Assembly: GCA_964591245.1 (NCBI GenBank)
Contig: CAZPZZ010000080.1
Span: forward strand, 1-18,089
DNA length: 18,089 nt
Direction of reading: 5' to 3'
DNA from: CAZPZZ01 sp964591245
Lineage (GTDB): Bacteria > Acidobacteriota > Vicinamibacteria > Vicinamibacterales > UBA8438
Part shown: piece by piece, positions 7,144 through 15,321 of the stretch
How the letters are laid out: each line of letters starts with the position of its first letter
Position numbering within the stretch: the first letter of the stretch is position 1
Notes under the pieces: model-generated
Told to the model about the DNA's origin: nothing
The model's database searches: none
What the model saw: only the letters and a program-made list of their open reading frames with translations
Translations under genes and position numbers: made by a program

Positions 7144-7173
7144 TTGTCGCTAGGGGCGCAGCCACGATATAAG
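7144..7173 (+). promoter_or_regulatory. Predicted promoter of the HxxHV/EF-hand protein gene
   Basis: TTGTCG (7144-7149) and TATAAG (7168-7173) with an 18-nt spacer predict a start near 7181. The leader would contain a hairpin CCGCCC (7200-7205)/GGGCGG (7213-7218) shortly before the ribosome binding site. Confidence 0.45.
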
Positions 7174-7246
7174 AGAGTCTGACCAACGAACCAGAGACCC
7201 CGCCCGGTCACAGGGCGGTCATCGTAATCAGGGGAGGATAGAAGAG

Positions 7247-7894
7247 ATGCAGCGAACAACCTTGACGGGAATCCTGTGTGCAGTGGTCATCGTACTCGGT
7301 AGTGTCAACCTCGCGGCGCAGGACGGACCTGGCCACAACCATATTGGCCATGTGATGGACGCCTGGAACGACACACCCGAAGGTGCCGGTCTCTTGTTGG
7401 CCGCCATTGCCGAAGCGGAAATCGCCGCCCGGCACGCCGAACTGGCCGCCAAAGATCCCAGCAATCTTGACGCCATGAAGCGACACACCACCCATGTCCT
7501 CCACGCCGTCGATCCCACGAAGATCGAAAATGGCCCTGGCAATGGCTATGGTGTCCGGCGCGCCGCTGAAGGTGCTGCCAAGCACATTCAAGCTGCCGCA
7601 AACGCCGACGGTGCATCCGATGCTATCAAGGCACATTCCACGCATGTGGCCACCTCGGCACAGAACAGTGTCACGCGGTCCGACGAGATCGTCATGCTTG
7701 CCGAAAAAATCGCCATGGCCGGTTCAGCCGCCGAGGCATCAGCACTCGTCGGTGAGTTGAACGGCCTCGCCCAGGCGCTCCTTGCCGGTGTGGACGCGAA
7801 CGACGATGGACGCGTGGGCTGGCAGGAAGGTGAAGGGGGCCTGCGCGTCGCGGAGACCCACGGCAACCTCATGAAGAACGCTGAGGGCCTCTAG
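7247..7894 (+). CDS. Secreted protein with three HxxHV motifs and an EF-hand loop
   Basis: I do not recognise a characterised family. The 215-residue protein starts with a signal peptide (hydrophobic about 8-20, likely cleavage after A24). The mature part is Ala-rich and predicted helical. Three HxxHV motifs begin at residues 32 (HIGHV), 80 (HTTHV) and 130 (HSTHV), spaced 48 and 50 residues, so the protein may be built from three related helical units; further histidines (63, 113, 205) add to a possible metal or haem site. Near the end DANDDGRVGWQE (183-194) is a complete EF-hand calcium loop with D, N, D and E at positions 1, 3, 5 and 12. A strong ribosome binding site GGGGAGG ends at 7237, close to ATG7247. 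It stands alone, between its own predicted promoter and a hairpin. Similar proteins are probably unannotated in relatives; function unknown. Confidence 0.88.
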   Translation: MQRTTLTGILCAVVIVLGSVNLAAQDGPGHNHIGHVMDAWNDTPEGAGLLLAAIAEAEIAARHAELAAKDPSNLDAMKRHTTHVLHAVDPTKIENGPGNGYGVRRAAEGAAKHIQAAANADGASDAIKAHSTHVATSAQNSVTRSDEIVMLAEKIAMAGSAAEASALVGELNGLAQALLAGVDANDDGRVGWQEGEGGLRVAETHGNLMKNAEGL

Positions 7895-7907
7895 ACGGAT
7901 CCCGCGG

Positions 7908-7929
7908 GGTCGCGCACAGATGCGCGACC
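7908..7929. terminator. Probable bidirectional terminator hairpin
   Basis: GGTCGCGCA (7908-7916) and TGCGCGACC (7921-7929) form a perfect 9-bp stem with a 4-nt loop in the 43 nt between two convergent genes. There is no T tract on either side, so its termination strength is uncertain. Confidence 0.5.
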
Positions 7930-7937
7930 AGCAGAAG

Positions 7938-9869
7938 TCAGGAAGCGGTGACCGGGTTCGCCGCTTCCGACTCCTGATCACGATATTGCAGCTGATACAA
8001 CGTGTGATACAGCCCGCGCAGCGCGAGCAGCTCCTGGTGGCTCCCCTGCTCCCGTAGCCGACCTTTGTGTAGCACGAGGATGGTGTGCATGTCTTGCACG
8101 GTCGACAAACGGTGCGCGATGGCCACTGTCGTGCGGCCTGACATCAACACCTGCAGCGCGTCCTGAATCAACCGCTCGGTATCCGTATCAACGCTCGACG
8201 TCGCTTCGTCGAGTACCAAGACCGGCGGCTGGTGGGCCAACGCCCGAGCAAAAGAAAGCAGCTGGCGCTGCCCCACCGATAACGTCGCGCCCCGCTCGGC
8301 CACAGCCGTTTCCAACCCCTCGGGCAATCCATCGAGAAACCGGTCGGCATGAACGCTGGCCACCGCGCGGCGCACCGCATCATCCGAGATCTGGTCGTTT
8401 CCAAGCCGAATGTTGTCACTCACCGTTCCCGAGAACAGATACACGTCCTGCAGGACCAGTCCAAACCGCGCACGCAGGGACTGCAGCGGAAGCTCGCGAA
8501 TGTCCACACCATCGATGGTGATCCGCCCGCGATTCACGTCGTAAAACCGCATCAGGAGATTGATCAACGTGCTCTTGCCAGCGCCTGTGGCCCCCACGAC
8601 CCCGACCCGTTCTCCCGGCGCCACAGCAAAAGACACATCTTCAAGCACCCATTGCTCGTCTCGGTACGCAAACCAGACGTGCTCGAATCGAATGTGCCCC
8701 GGCCCTGGTTCTGGCTCCTCGTCAGACTCGGGGTCACGAATGGCCACAGGCGTATCGAGCAACCCAAAAATCCGCTCCGATGACGCCATGGCCGACTGCA
8801 GCACGTTGAACTTTTCCGACAGATCACTGATTGGACGGAAAAAACGCTGTGAGTACAGGACAAACGCCACCAGCGACCCCAGTTCGAGCGTTCCCTGCAT
8901 TGTCCATGCGCCTCCGAACCAAAGAATGGCCGCCACGGCCAGCGCCCCAAGAACCTCGACGGCCGGATAGAAGACGGCGTAGTAGAAAATAGAGGCCACA
9001 TTCGCATCCCGGTGGCCTTGATTTATCTCGTCGAATCGCCGGAATTGACGATCTTCGCGGCGAAACAGTTGCACCGTCGCCATGCCGGTAATGTTTTCCT
9101 GCAGGAACGCATTGATACGTGCCAACCAGCCCCGTACCTCACGGTAGGATTGCCGCGCATTCCGGCGAAACCACTGCGTCACGAGCGCGATCAGCGGCAT
9201 CACGGACAACGCGACAATGGCCAACCGCCAATCCATGGTGAAGAGCACGATAGCAATGCCCCCCAGCAGAAAGAGGTCGCGAAATACGGAGATCACCCCC
9301 GACGCGAAGAGATCATTCAGCGCGTCCACATCGGTCGTGACCCGGGTCATGAGACGCCCTACCGGATTGCGATCATAGAAAGCCACATCGAGCCGCTGGA
9401 GGTGGGCCTCGATGTGCATCCGCAGGTCGAAAATGATCCGTTGGCCGGTGATCTGCAAGATGTAGGTCTGCACAAACTCGAAGAGATACGAGACGACAAG
9501 CACGCCCAGCAACAGGAGCGCCAGACCATCCAGACCACGCAGTTCGCCTGTTGCGATATGGTCATCAATGGCGATCTTGGTGAGATAGGGCGGGACCAGC
9601 TGCAAGACGGAGAATCCCACAATCGACAGAAACGCCACGGCCATCGCGACCCGGTAGGGGCGCATGAACGCCAGTAACCGGCGCATGAGGCGAGCGTCGT
9701 AGGCTTTACCGAGGACCTCCGCATCATCGGCGGGAGCGAACCTGCTCCGGGCCTCCTCCGTTCCCCTTGGCGCACCGCTGGCCGCCTCGCCCTGCAGGTG
9801 TCCTTTCTGCCGAGCGGAACCGTCACCGCCTGAAGCCTCCCCCGGAACGCCTGCGGGATGCGGTGTCAT
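7938..9869 (-). CDS. ABC exporter half-transporter, consensus-site subunit
   Basis: Inner-membrane type IV ABC exporter subunit with fused membrane and ATPase domains (643 aa), of the multidrug/lipid exporter kind. About 60 residues of hydrophilic N-terminus precede six membrane helices (about 72-350). The ATPase domain has Walker A GATGAGKST (426-434), Q-loop Q474, signature LSVGQ (530-534), Walker B VLVLDE with catalytic E555, and switch H586 (AHRLST). The signature deviates from LSGGQ while the glutamate is kept, as in the TM288-like partner of heterodimeric exporters. ATG9869 is 3 nt after the stop of the upstream ABC gene, implying a two-gene operon and co-assembly. Substrate cannot be read from sequence. 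Confidence 0.92.
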   Translation of the reverse strand: MTPHPAGVPGEASGGDGSARQKGHLQGEAASGAPRGTEEARSRFAPADDAEVLGKAYDARLMRRLLAFMRPYRVAMAVAFLSIVGFSVLQLVPPYLTKIAIDDHIATGELRGLDGLALLLLGVLVVSYLFEFVQTYILQITGQRIIFDLRMHIEAHLQRLDVAFYDRNPVGRLMTRVTTDVDALNDLFASGVISVFRDLFLLGGIAIVLFTMDWRLAIVALSVMPLIALVTQWFRRNARQSYREVRGWLARINAFLQENITGMATVQLFRREDRQFRRFDEINQGHRDANVASIFYYAVFYPAVEVLGALAVAAILWFGGAWTMQGTLELGSLVAFVLYSQRFFRPISDLSEKFNVLQSAMASSERIFGLLDTPVAIRDPESDEEPEPGPGHIRFEHVWFAYRDEQWVLEDVSFAVAPGERVGVVGATGAGKSTLINLLMRFYDVNRGRITIDGVDIRELPLQSLRARFGLVLQDVYLFSGTVSDNIRLGNDQISDDAVRRAVASVHADRFLDGLPEGLETAVAERGATLSVGQRQLLSFARALAHQPPVLVLDEATSSVDTDTERLIQDALQVLMSGRTTVAIAHRLSTVQDMHTILVLHKGRLREQGSHQELLALRGLYHTLYQLQYRDQESEAANPVTAS

Positions 9870-9872
9870 CAG

Positions 9873-11627
9873 CTACTCGGTCTCCAGCTGCTGCTCGAGG
9901 AGCTGTTTGCGATGCAGCCCGGCGTACATGCCGTCGATGGCCACAAGTTCCGCATGCGTGCCGCGCTCGATGACCCTCCCGCGATCGAGAACCAAGATCA
10001 GATCGGCGTCCCGCACCGTCGAGATCCGGTGCGACACAATCACGGACGTTCGCTCACGCATCACGCCCCGAAGCTCAGCCAAGATGTCGTGCTCGGTCTG
10101 AGCGTCCACCGCCGAAAGCGCATCGTCTAGTAGCAAGATTGTCGGATCGGCGGCCAGGGCTCGGGCCAGTGCCACGCGCTGCTTTTGCCCGCCAGACAAC
10201 GTCACGCCTCGCTCGCCGACCCGGGTCGCTTCTCCGTCTGGAAATCCGTCCAGTTCGGTGTCCAACCTGGCCACCGCCATCGCGGTACGAGACGCCTCCG
10301 GCTGATCGCTGTCTCGGTCTCGCCCCAGCCCGAACCGGACGTTGTCACCGATCGTCTCGGAAAAGAGAAACGGTTCCTGCTGAACCAGCGCGACGGCCCG
10401 CCGAACCCTCGATACAGGCATCGTCACGATGTCCACATCGTCGATGAAGACCGTCCCCGGCGGAGGGTCGAACAGACGACTCAGCACCGAGAGCACCGTG
10501 GACTTGCCTGAGCCCGTGGGCCCCACGAGAGCTAGTGTCTGCCCGGCTTCAATGGACGCCGAGACGCCCTCCAACACGGCAGTCCCGCTGTAGGCGAACG
10601 AGAGATTACGCAACACGAGCCGTCCACGAGGGGAGGATGGATTCCGCCGCGGAGGTGTCTCCGGCTCCGATGCAACCACCTCAGCATCCATCACCTCGAG
10701 CATGCGGTTCCAGGCAGCCAGACCACGTTGCAGCAGATTCGTGACGAAACCGAACGCGATCATCGGCCAGCTGAGCATGAGGAGATAGGCGTTGAACGCC
10801 ACGAATTCCCCCACGGTGATATTCCCACCGATGACCCGCCTGGCGCCCAGCCACAACACCAGAAGGCCAGCCAGGCCGAACAAGAACGCGAGGCTCGGGT
10901 AAAAAAACGCCTGCAGGCGAACAAGCTGGATGTTGCGCGCCAGATATTCACGGTTTTCTTTCCCGAACTGGGCCATTGACACTGCCTCGCGGCCGTAGGC
11001 CCGTACCACCCGGACCCCGGCCAGTGATTCCTGCACCACGGCGCTCAGGGTCGAGAGTTGCGCCTGGATCCGTTCCGTCTGCTGGTAGATGGCGCGGCCG
11101 AATCGCTGCACGACCAGGGAGACCACAGGCAGCGGAAGCAGGGCGACCATGGTCAGGGTGACATCGATGGAAAACATCAACCCCACCGCCACCACGAACA
11201 CGAGACCGGTGCTCACCAGATACATGATGGCGGGCCCGACCATCATCCGCACGGCATTCAGGTCATTCGTCGCGCGCGACATCAAATCGCCCGTGCGCGT
11301 GCGCTGAAAATAGGCGAGCGGCAGACGCTGCAGATGTGCGAAGAAGGCGTTTCGCAGGTCGTACTCGATCATCCGTGAGGTCCCCACCAGGACCCGCCGC
11401 GTCAAAAACCGGCAGACGCCTCCCAGACCCGCCAGTCCGAGTAACAGTGCCGCGTAGAGACCGAGCTTCGACCGGGTCACCGTCACCGCGAGGTCATCGA
11501 TCGCGTAGCGCAACACCCAGGGACCGGCCAGGGACAAAGACGTGGCGAGCACGAGCCAGACCAGTCCCACGACGAAATGCCGTCGATATCGCAGCACATA
11601 CGGAAGCAACCGAGCGAATGGAGACAT
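9873..11627 (-). CDS. ABC exporter half-transporter, degenerate-site subunit
   Basis: Partner of the adjacent half-transporter: six membrane helices (first 300 or so residues) plus an ATPase domain, 584 aa from ATG11627. Walker A GPTGSGKST (369-377), signature LSGGQ (477-481) and H533 (SHRIST) are normal, but Walker B reads ILLLDD, with aspartate at 502 in place of the catalytic glutamate. Together with the altered signature of the partner this gives one degenerate and one active ATP site, as in TM287/288, BmrCD and LmrCD. The frame stays open upstream to 11840, but that part is arginine- and proline-rich without membrane character; MSPFARLLPYVLRYRRHF is the typical beginning. It is first in the operon and divergent from the barrel gene. 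Confidence 0.92.
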   Translation of the reverse strand: MSPFARLLPYVLRYRRHFVVGLVWLVLATSLSLAGPWVLRYAIDDLAVTVTRSKLGLYAALLLGLAGLGGVCRFLTRRVLVGTSRMIEYDLRNAFFAHLQRLPLAYFQRTRTGDLMSRATNDLNAVRMMVGPAIMYLVSTGLVFVVAVGLMFSIDVTLTMVALLPLPVVSLVVQRFGRAIYQQTERIQAQLSTLSAVVQESLAGVRVVRAYGREAVSMAQFGKENREYLARNIQLVRLQAFFYPSLAFLFGLAGLLVLWLGARRVIGGNITVGEFVAFNAYLLMLSWPMIAFGFVTNLLQRGLAAWNRMLEVMDAEVVASEPETPPRRNPSSPRGRLVLRNLSFAYSGTAVLEGVSASIEAGQTLALVGPTGSGKSTVLSVLSRLFDPPPGTVFIDDVDIVTMPVSRVRRAVALVQQEPFLFSETIGDNVRFGLGRDRDSDQPEASRTAMAVARLDTELDGFPDGEATRVGERGVTLSGGQKQRVALARALAADPTILLLDDALSAVDAQTEHDILAELRGVMRERTSVIVSHRISTVRDADLILVLDRGRVIERGTHAELVAIDGMYAGLHRKQLLEQQLETE

Positions 11628-11739
11628 GCAGACGTGTGAACGGGCGATGTGGACACCGGAAGCCGGCAACTGACGAACGCGCTCTCCTGGGCAGCATACC
11701 AGCTCAGCACAGCCCTGACGAGTTATGTAGTCCTGGGCT

Positions 11740-11755
11740 AAAGTGTGCACTCTTT
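11740..11755. promoter_or_regulatory. Imperfect palindrome in a divergent intergenic region
   Basis: AAAGTGTGCACTCTTT is a 16-bp dyad with one mismatched pair around a GTGCAC core. It lies in the 270-bp region between the divergent ABC operon and the barrel gene and could be an operator for either. I see no convincing promoter pair nearby and nothing else of note between 11628 and 11897. Confidence 0.3.
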
Positions 11756-11897
11756 CCCGTCGATACACCGAGAGGGGCGGGACCGGCAGGCGTCGGACCC
11801 GGTCCACACGCGACCCGGATTCAGCCGCACGGGCGGGCAACTCCTGAACTAGAGGTTCCCCGGCGAGCGACGACCTCTACGTTGAAAAGTCTTGACC

Positions 11898-12728
11898 ATG
11901 CCCCGAGTTCAGATTCGCCCTATCTTGACCACCGCCGCTCTCGTGGTTGCCGTCTGTTGCGGATATGTGCCGGCTGCCTCCGCGCAATACTTCGCTGAGC
12001 CCGCGGAGCTTCCGATTGGCGAGAACTACCGCGTCGAGTTACTGGGTGGTGTCTGGTCGACCCTCCCCGACATCACCATGTCGAGTGATGAATTCGGGAT
12101 TGCCGGTACAGCAATCGACTTTGTCAATGACCTGGGCATCGGGGCCCAGGCGCTCGGGGAATTCCGGCTGCGACTCCGCCCTGGACGACGACACCGCTTC
12201 CGTATCGATTACATTCCCGGCAGTTACTCGGCGCAGGGCACACCAGACCGACGCCTCGTCTTTCGCGGGATTGCCTTTGACGCCGGTGAACCGGTTGCCT
12301 CCACCATGGTCTGGCGCACCGTGCGGCTGGGATATCAGTACGATGTGGTGCAGCGATCGCGCGGCTCTGCCGGGATTATTCTTGAAGCCCGTTACACAGA
12401 ACTCGAGGCCGCCCTGGAAAACGCGGCTGGAAAGGAATTTGTCCGCGCACGGGGCCCCATTCCCTCGTTGGGTGCTATGGCGCGATTCTATCCGTTGCCC
12501 ATTCTGGCGATCTCCACGGAAGTGAGCTTCTTCCATCTCCCGAAAGACGTCGTCGAGGGGTACGCCGGTCAACATCTCGACCTGGACGTCTACGGCACGA
12601 TCAACCTCACCCGGCAACTTGGCGCGCAATTCGGCTACCGATCACTCGAACTGAACTTGAGCACCACGGAAGAAGAAGCCGACCTGCGCTCAACCGGCAT
12701 CTATTTCGGGATCCTGCTACGCCTGTGA
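11898..12728 (+). CDS. Predicted outer-membrane beta-barrel protein
   Basis: Family not recognised. From ATG11898 the protein has 276 residues with a clear signal peptide (basic start, hydrophobic core ILTTAALVVAVCCG, likely cleavage after ASA at residue 29). The mature part alternates polar and hydrophobic residues in short strands (YRVELLGGVW, FRLRLRPG, HRFRIDYIPG, VRLGYQYDVV, LDVYGTINLT, AQFGYRSLEL) and ends in a final strand STGIYFGILLRL, the pattern of small barrels of about 8-12 strands. It is most likely located in the outer membrane; the role is unknown. A TTG at 11892 is an alternative start. It is divergent from the ABC exporter and convergent with the aminotransferase. Confidence 0.8.
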   Translation: MPRVQIRPILTTAALVVAVCCGYVPAASAQYFAEPAELPIGENYRVELLGGVWSTLPDITMSSDEFGIAGTAIDFVNDLGIGAQALGEFRLRLRPGRRHRFRIDYIPGSYSAQGTPDRRLVFRGIAFDAGEPVASTMVWRTVRLGYQYDVVQRSRGSAGIILEARYTELEAALENAAGKEFVRARGPIPSLGAMARFYPLPILAISTEVSFFHLPKDVVEGYAGQHLDLDVYGTINLTRQLGAQFGYRSLELNLSTTEEEADLRSTGIYFGILLRL

Positions 12729-12748
12729 TCACGGCCCCCATGGCGCGT

Positions 12749-12781
12749 CCGTTCTGATCCAAGCATCGGCCGCGAGAACGG
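12749..12781. terminator. Weak hairpin between convergent genes
   Basis: CCGTTCT (12749-12755) can pair with AGAACGG (12775-12781) over a 19-nt loop, in the 58-bp space between the barrel gene and the aminotransferase. No T tract follows, so a terminator role is only suggested by the position. Confidence 0.25.
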
Positions 12782-12786
12782 TGCCT

Positions 12787-13950
12787 CTACGCGCGTAAAG
12801 CCTGCACGCGGCGCCCCGCCTCGTCGAGCGTCTCATCACGCTTGCAGAACGTGAACCGCACCTTCGTCCGTCCCTGGCTCGTGTCATGGTAGAAACTGCT
12901 GCCGGGCACCACCGCCACCCCAACCTCGCTGACGAGATACCGCGCAAACTCCACATCGCCGGCCTCCCGGAGTCCGCTAATGTCCGTCATGATGTAATAG
13001 GCCCCGTTCGGCTTGAAACACAGAAATCCAGCGGACTCGAGCCATGACAGCAGCCGGTCGCGACGGCCTTGATAGTCGGCGGCCAGCTGGGTGTAGTACT
13101 CATCGGGCAGCGAGAGGGCCACCGCGCCCGCCTGCTGCAGCGGCGCCGCCGCCCCGACGGTCAAGAAATCGTGCACCTTGCGAATGGCCTCGGTCAGATG
13201 AGTCGGGGCAATGGCCCACCCCACCCGCCAGCCGGTCACGCTGTAGGTCTTCGACAGACTGTTGATGGTGATCGTGCGGTCGGCCATGCCGTCGATGGCG
13301 GCCATCGGGACATGCGACACCCCGCCGTAAATAATGTGCTCGTAGATTTCATCGGTGATCGCCAGCACGTCCCACCGATGGCAGAGCTCCGCGATCACGG
13401 ACAGTTCTTCCCGGCTAAAGACCTTGCCCGTCGGATTGTTGGGACTGTTGATGATGATCGCCCGCGTGCGCGCATTGAACGCCGCCGCCAGCGCGTCCGG
13501 ATCAAAATGCCAATCCGGTTCGTGCAGGGTCACGTAGCGGGGAACCGCCCCGGAGAGAATGGCATCCGGCCCGTAGTTCTCGTAGAAGGGCTCGAAGACG
13601 ATCACCTCGTCACCCGGGTTGAGGGTGGCCAGGAGCGTGGCAATCATGGCCTCGGTCGACCCACAACAGACGGTGATCTGCGTCTCGGGATCCACTGGCA
13701 CCGCATACCGTCGCGTGAACGCCTTCGCGATCGCCTCGCGCAAGGGTGGCGCCCCCCACGTGATGGCGTATTGGTTGATGTCATCAGAAATCGCCGTGCA
13801 GGCGGCAGCCTTGACCACCTCGGGCGCACTGAAATCCGGAAACCCTTGAGAAAGATTCACCGCGTCATGGCGTTGAGCGAGCCGCGTCATCTCTCGAATG
13901 ACCGACTCGGTAAACTGGGCCGCCTTCTGCGATCCCGCCGCGTTCGACAT
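12787..13950 (-). CDS. PLP-dependent aminotransferase (methionine/kynurenine type)
   Basis: Class I/II fold-type I aminotransferase, 387 aa from ATG13950. The motif NLSQGFPDF near the N-terminus is typical of the YbdL methionine aminotransferase and kynurenine-oxoglutarate transaminase group. PLP site: NNPTG (171-175), D200 and Y203 in ITDEIYEH, and the Schiff-base lysine K234 in SLSKTYSVTGWRVGW; the C-terminal RFTFCK carries the substrate-carboxylate arginine. It therefore transfers an amino group from a broad or hydrophobic/sulfur amino acid to a 2-oxo acid, but the exact substrate is not determinable. ATG13959 is a second candidate start; a perfect TATAAT overlaps it, so ATG13950 is preferred. 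The frame is open to 14304, which is not protein-like. Confidence 0.93.
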   Translation of the reverse strand: MSNAAGSQKAAQFTESVIREMTRLAQRHDAVNLSQGFPDFSAPEVVKAAACTAISDDINQYAITWGAPPLREAIAKAFTRRYAVPVDPETQITVCCGSTEAMIATLLATLNPGDEVIVFEPFYENYGPDAILSGAVPRYVTLHEPDWHFDPDALAAAFNARTRAIIINSPNNPTGKVFSREELSVIAELCHRWDVLAITDEIYEHIIYGGVSHVPMAAIDGMADRTITINSLSKTYSVTGWRVGWAIAPTHLTEAIRKVHDFLTVGAAAPLQQAGAVALSLPDEYYTQLAADYQGRRDRLLSWLESAGFLCFKPNGAYYIMTDISGLREAGDVEFARYLVSEVGVAVVPGSSFYHDTSQGRTKVRFTFCKRDETLDEAGRRVQALRA

Positions 13951-13957
13951 GGAGCTC

Positions 13958-13963
13958 ATTATA
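13958..13963 (-). promoter_or_regulatory. Perfect -10 box just before the aminotransferase start
   Basis: On the minus strand TATAAT occupies 13963-13958, followed by 7 nt and then ATG13950. Transcription would start at or next to the A of the ATG, giving a leaderless mRNA, in agreement with the absence of any ribosome binding site. No clear -35 hexamer is seen. Confidence 0.5.
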
Positions 13964-14058
13964 GCGTCCGCGCCAACGAGCCTCGCGCGCCCGCCGGGCC
14001 GTGATCGCCGTGGACGAAAACGTTGCACAATGGCCTGAAATAGGGGATGTTTACCGAC

Positions 14059-15321
14059 ATGTCCGCACGACGATTCCAGACGCGAGATCACGTAGCGCAC
14101 ACCACAGGCTGGCGACCAGGTCGGATCGTGCGGCTGGTCAGTGCTGTCTGCCTTCTCTCGTACTGCACCGCGGCCAACCCCGGCCCCAGCCTCGCCGGGC
14201 AACCCGCGGCGAACGCCGAGACCGCATTGCTCCCACTCACCGACTTCTCGCCAGCCATGCTTGGCATGTACCGCAAGGTCCTGGAAATCGACGGCGAGAT
14301 CCAACGCTACTCATCGCAGTACGGACTCGACCCCGACCTGGCTCGCGCCGTCGCCCTCCAGGAATCCGGCGGCAATGCCGCCCTCGTCTCCGTCGCCGGG
14401 GCCAACGGCTATTTCCAGGTCATGCCTGCCACCTTCCGCTCGCTCGGTGTCGAGACCAACATCGAGGCCGGGATCAAGTATCTGTCACAGCAGGTGAGAC
14501 GGTTTGGACGGGAGGACTACGCACTGGCCGCCTACAACGGTGGTCCCAGTCGCGTCTCACGAGGCCGCCCGATGTTTCTCGAAACACTCCAGTACGTCGT
14601 CCAGATCAGCGACTACCGGAACGTCCTGAAACTCTACGGGCCCTCATTGCGCCATCATGCCCTCGGCATCCGGCTCGAACGCGTGTCCGCACGCGACACC
14701 TGGCTGGCCCTGTCGCAGCGGCTCGGCGTCCCGATCTTGCAGTTGCGCCTGCACAATCCGTTTCTGGCCACCCGCGCACTCCGCCCGGGTCAGCTCATCG
14801 CCTATCCGCCGGTCCCCCGCGATGACCTGTTCCAGAACGAGGGCGAGACGCTGCTCTACCGCACCCGCCATGGGGACAATTACCTTCGGCTGGCATTCAG
14901 CATGCAGGTCGACCTCGAGCTCCTCCGCGAGACCAACCAGCTGTGGCGGCTGCAGTCGCTACCCGTGGGCCAGCTCTTGCGCATCCCCCTTGCCCGCGAC
15001 GCGCGCTTCGCCGAATATCAGGTGCAACCCACGGATACGCTGGAGACCATTGCCACGAGTCAGGACACGACACCGTGGCGCCTCATACGAGACAACGGCC
15101 TGTGGGATGGCCGTGTCACGCCGGGCATGCGGCTACGCATTCAACCAGAGGCCCCAAAACCCGCGCTCGTCACCTATCAGGTCTCGCGAGGTGACACGCT
15201 GGGCCGGATTGCGGCCCGCCACGGAACCAGCGTACGGGCTATTCAGGCAGCCAACGGACTGGGACGGAGTACGGTGATCAAGATTGGTCAGCGTTTGCAG
15301 ATTCCGTCGACGACGAACTGA
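14059..15321 (+). CDS. MltD-like lytic transglycosylase with four LysM repeats
   Basis: Envelope enzyme that cleaves peptidoglycan between MurNAc and GlcNAc, forming 1,6-anhydro ends. From ATG14059 it has 420 aa: a hydrophobic export signal or anchor (about 24-40), then an SLT domain with catalytic Glu in ALQESGGN (E102), GYFQVMPATF and AAYNGG, then four LysM peptidoglycan-binding repeats (about 206-250, 264-311, 318-362, 371-416), the last two most typical (YQVSRGDTLGRIAARHG). The cysteine in LLSYC is not a good lipobox, so a lipoprotein is doubtful. ATG14047 is also possible, but AGGGG directly abuts it, so the later ATG is preferred. Its 3' end overlaps the convergent GAF-like gene by 44 bp. 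Confidence 0.92.
   Translation: MSARRFQTRDHVAHTTGWRPGRIVRLVSAVCLLSYCTAANPGPSLAGQPAANAETALLPLTDFSPAMLGMYRKVLEIDGEIQRYSSQYGLDPDLARAVALQESGGNAALVSVAGANGYFQVMPATFRSLGVETNIEAGIKYLSQQVRRFGREDYALAAYNGGPSRVSRGRPMFLETLQYVVQISDYRNVLKLYGPSLRHHALGIRLERVSARDTWLALSQRLGVPILQLRLHNPFLATRALRPGQLIAYPPVPRDDLFQNEGETLLYRTRHGDNYLRLAFSMQVDLELLRETNQLWRLQSLPVGQLLRIPLARDARFAEYQVQPTDTLETIATSQDTTPWRLIRDNGLWDGRVTPGMRLRIQPEAPKPALVTYQVSRGDTLGRIAARHGTSVRAIQAANGLGRSTVIKIGQRLQIPSTTN

Noticed and set aside
9012..9677. Plus-strand open frame opposite the first ABC gene
   Set aside because: Lies across the membrane helices of a clear transporter; the His/Gln/Arg-rich translation is a shadow.
11628..11840. N-terminal extension of the upstream ABC subunit
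   Set aside because: Open frame, but Arg/Pro-rich, without a ribosome binding site and outside the normal length; ATG11627 begins the typical membrane domain.
13069..14004. Plus-strand open frame of 311 codons opposite the aminotransferase
   Set aside because: The opposite strand encodes a complete PLP enzyme with all active-site residues; the plus-strand product is Arg/His/Gly-rich with no motif.
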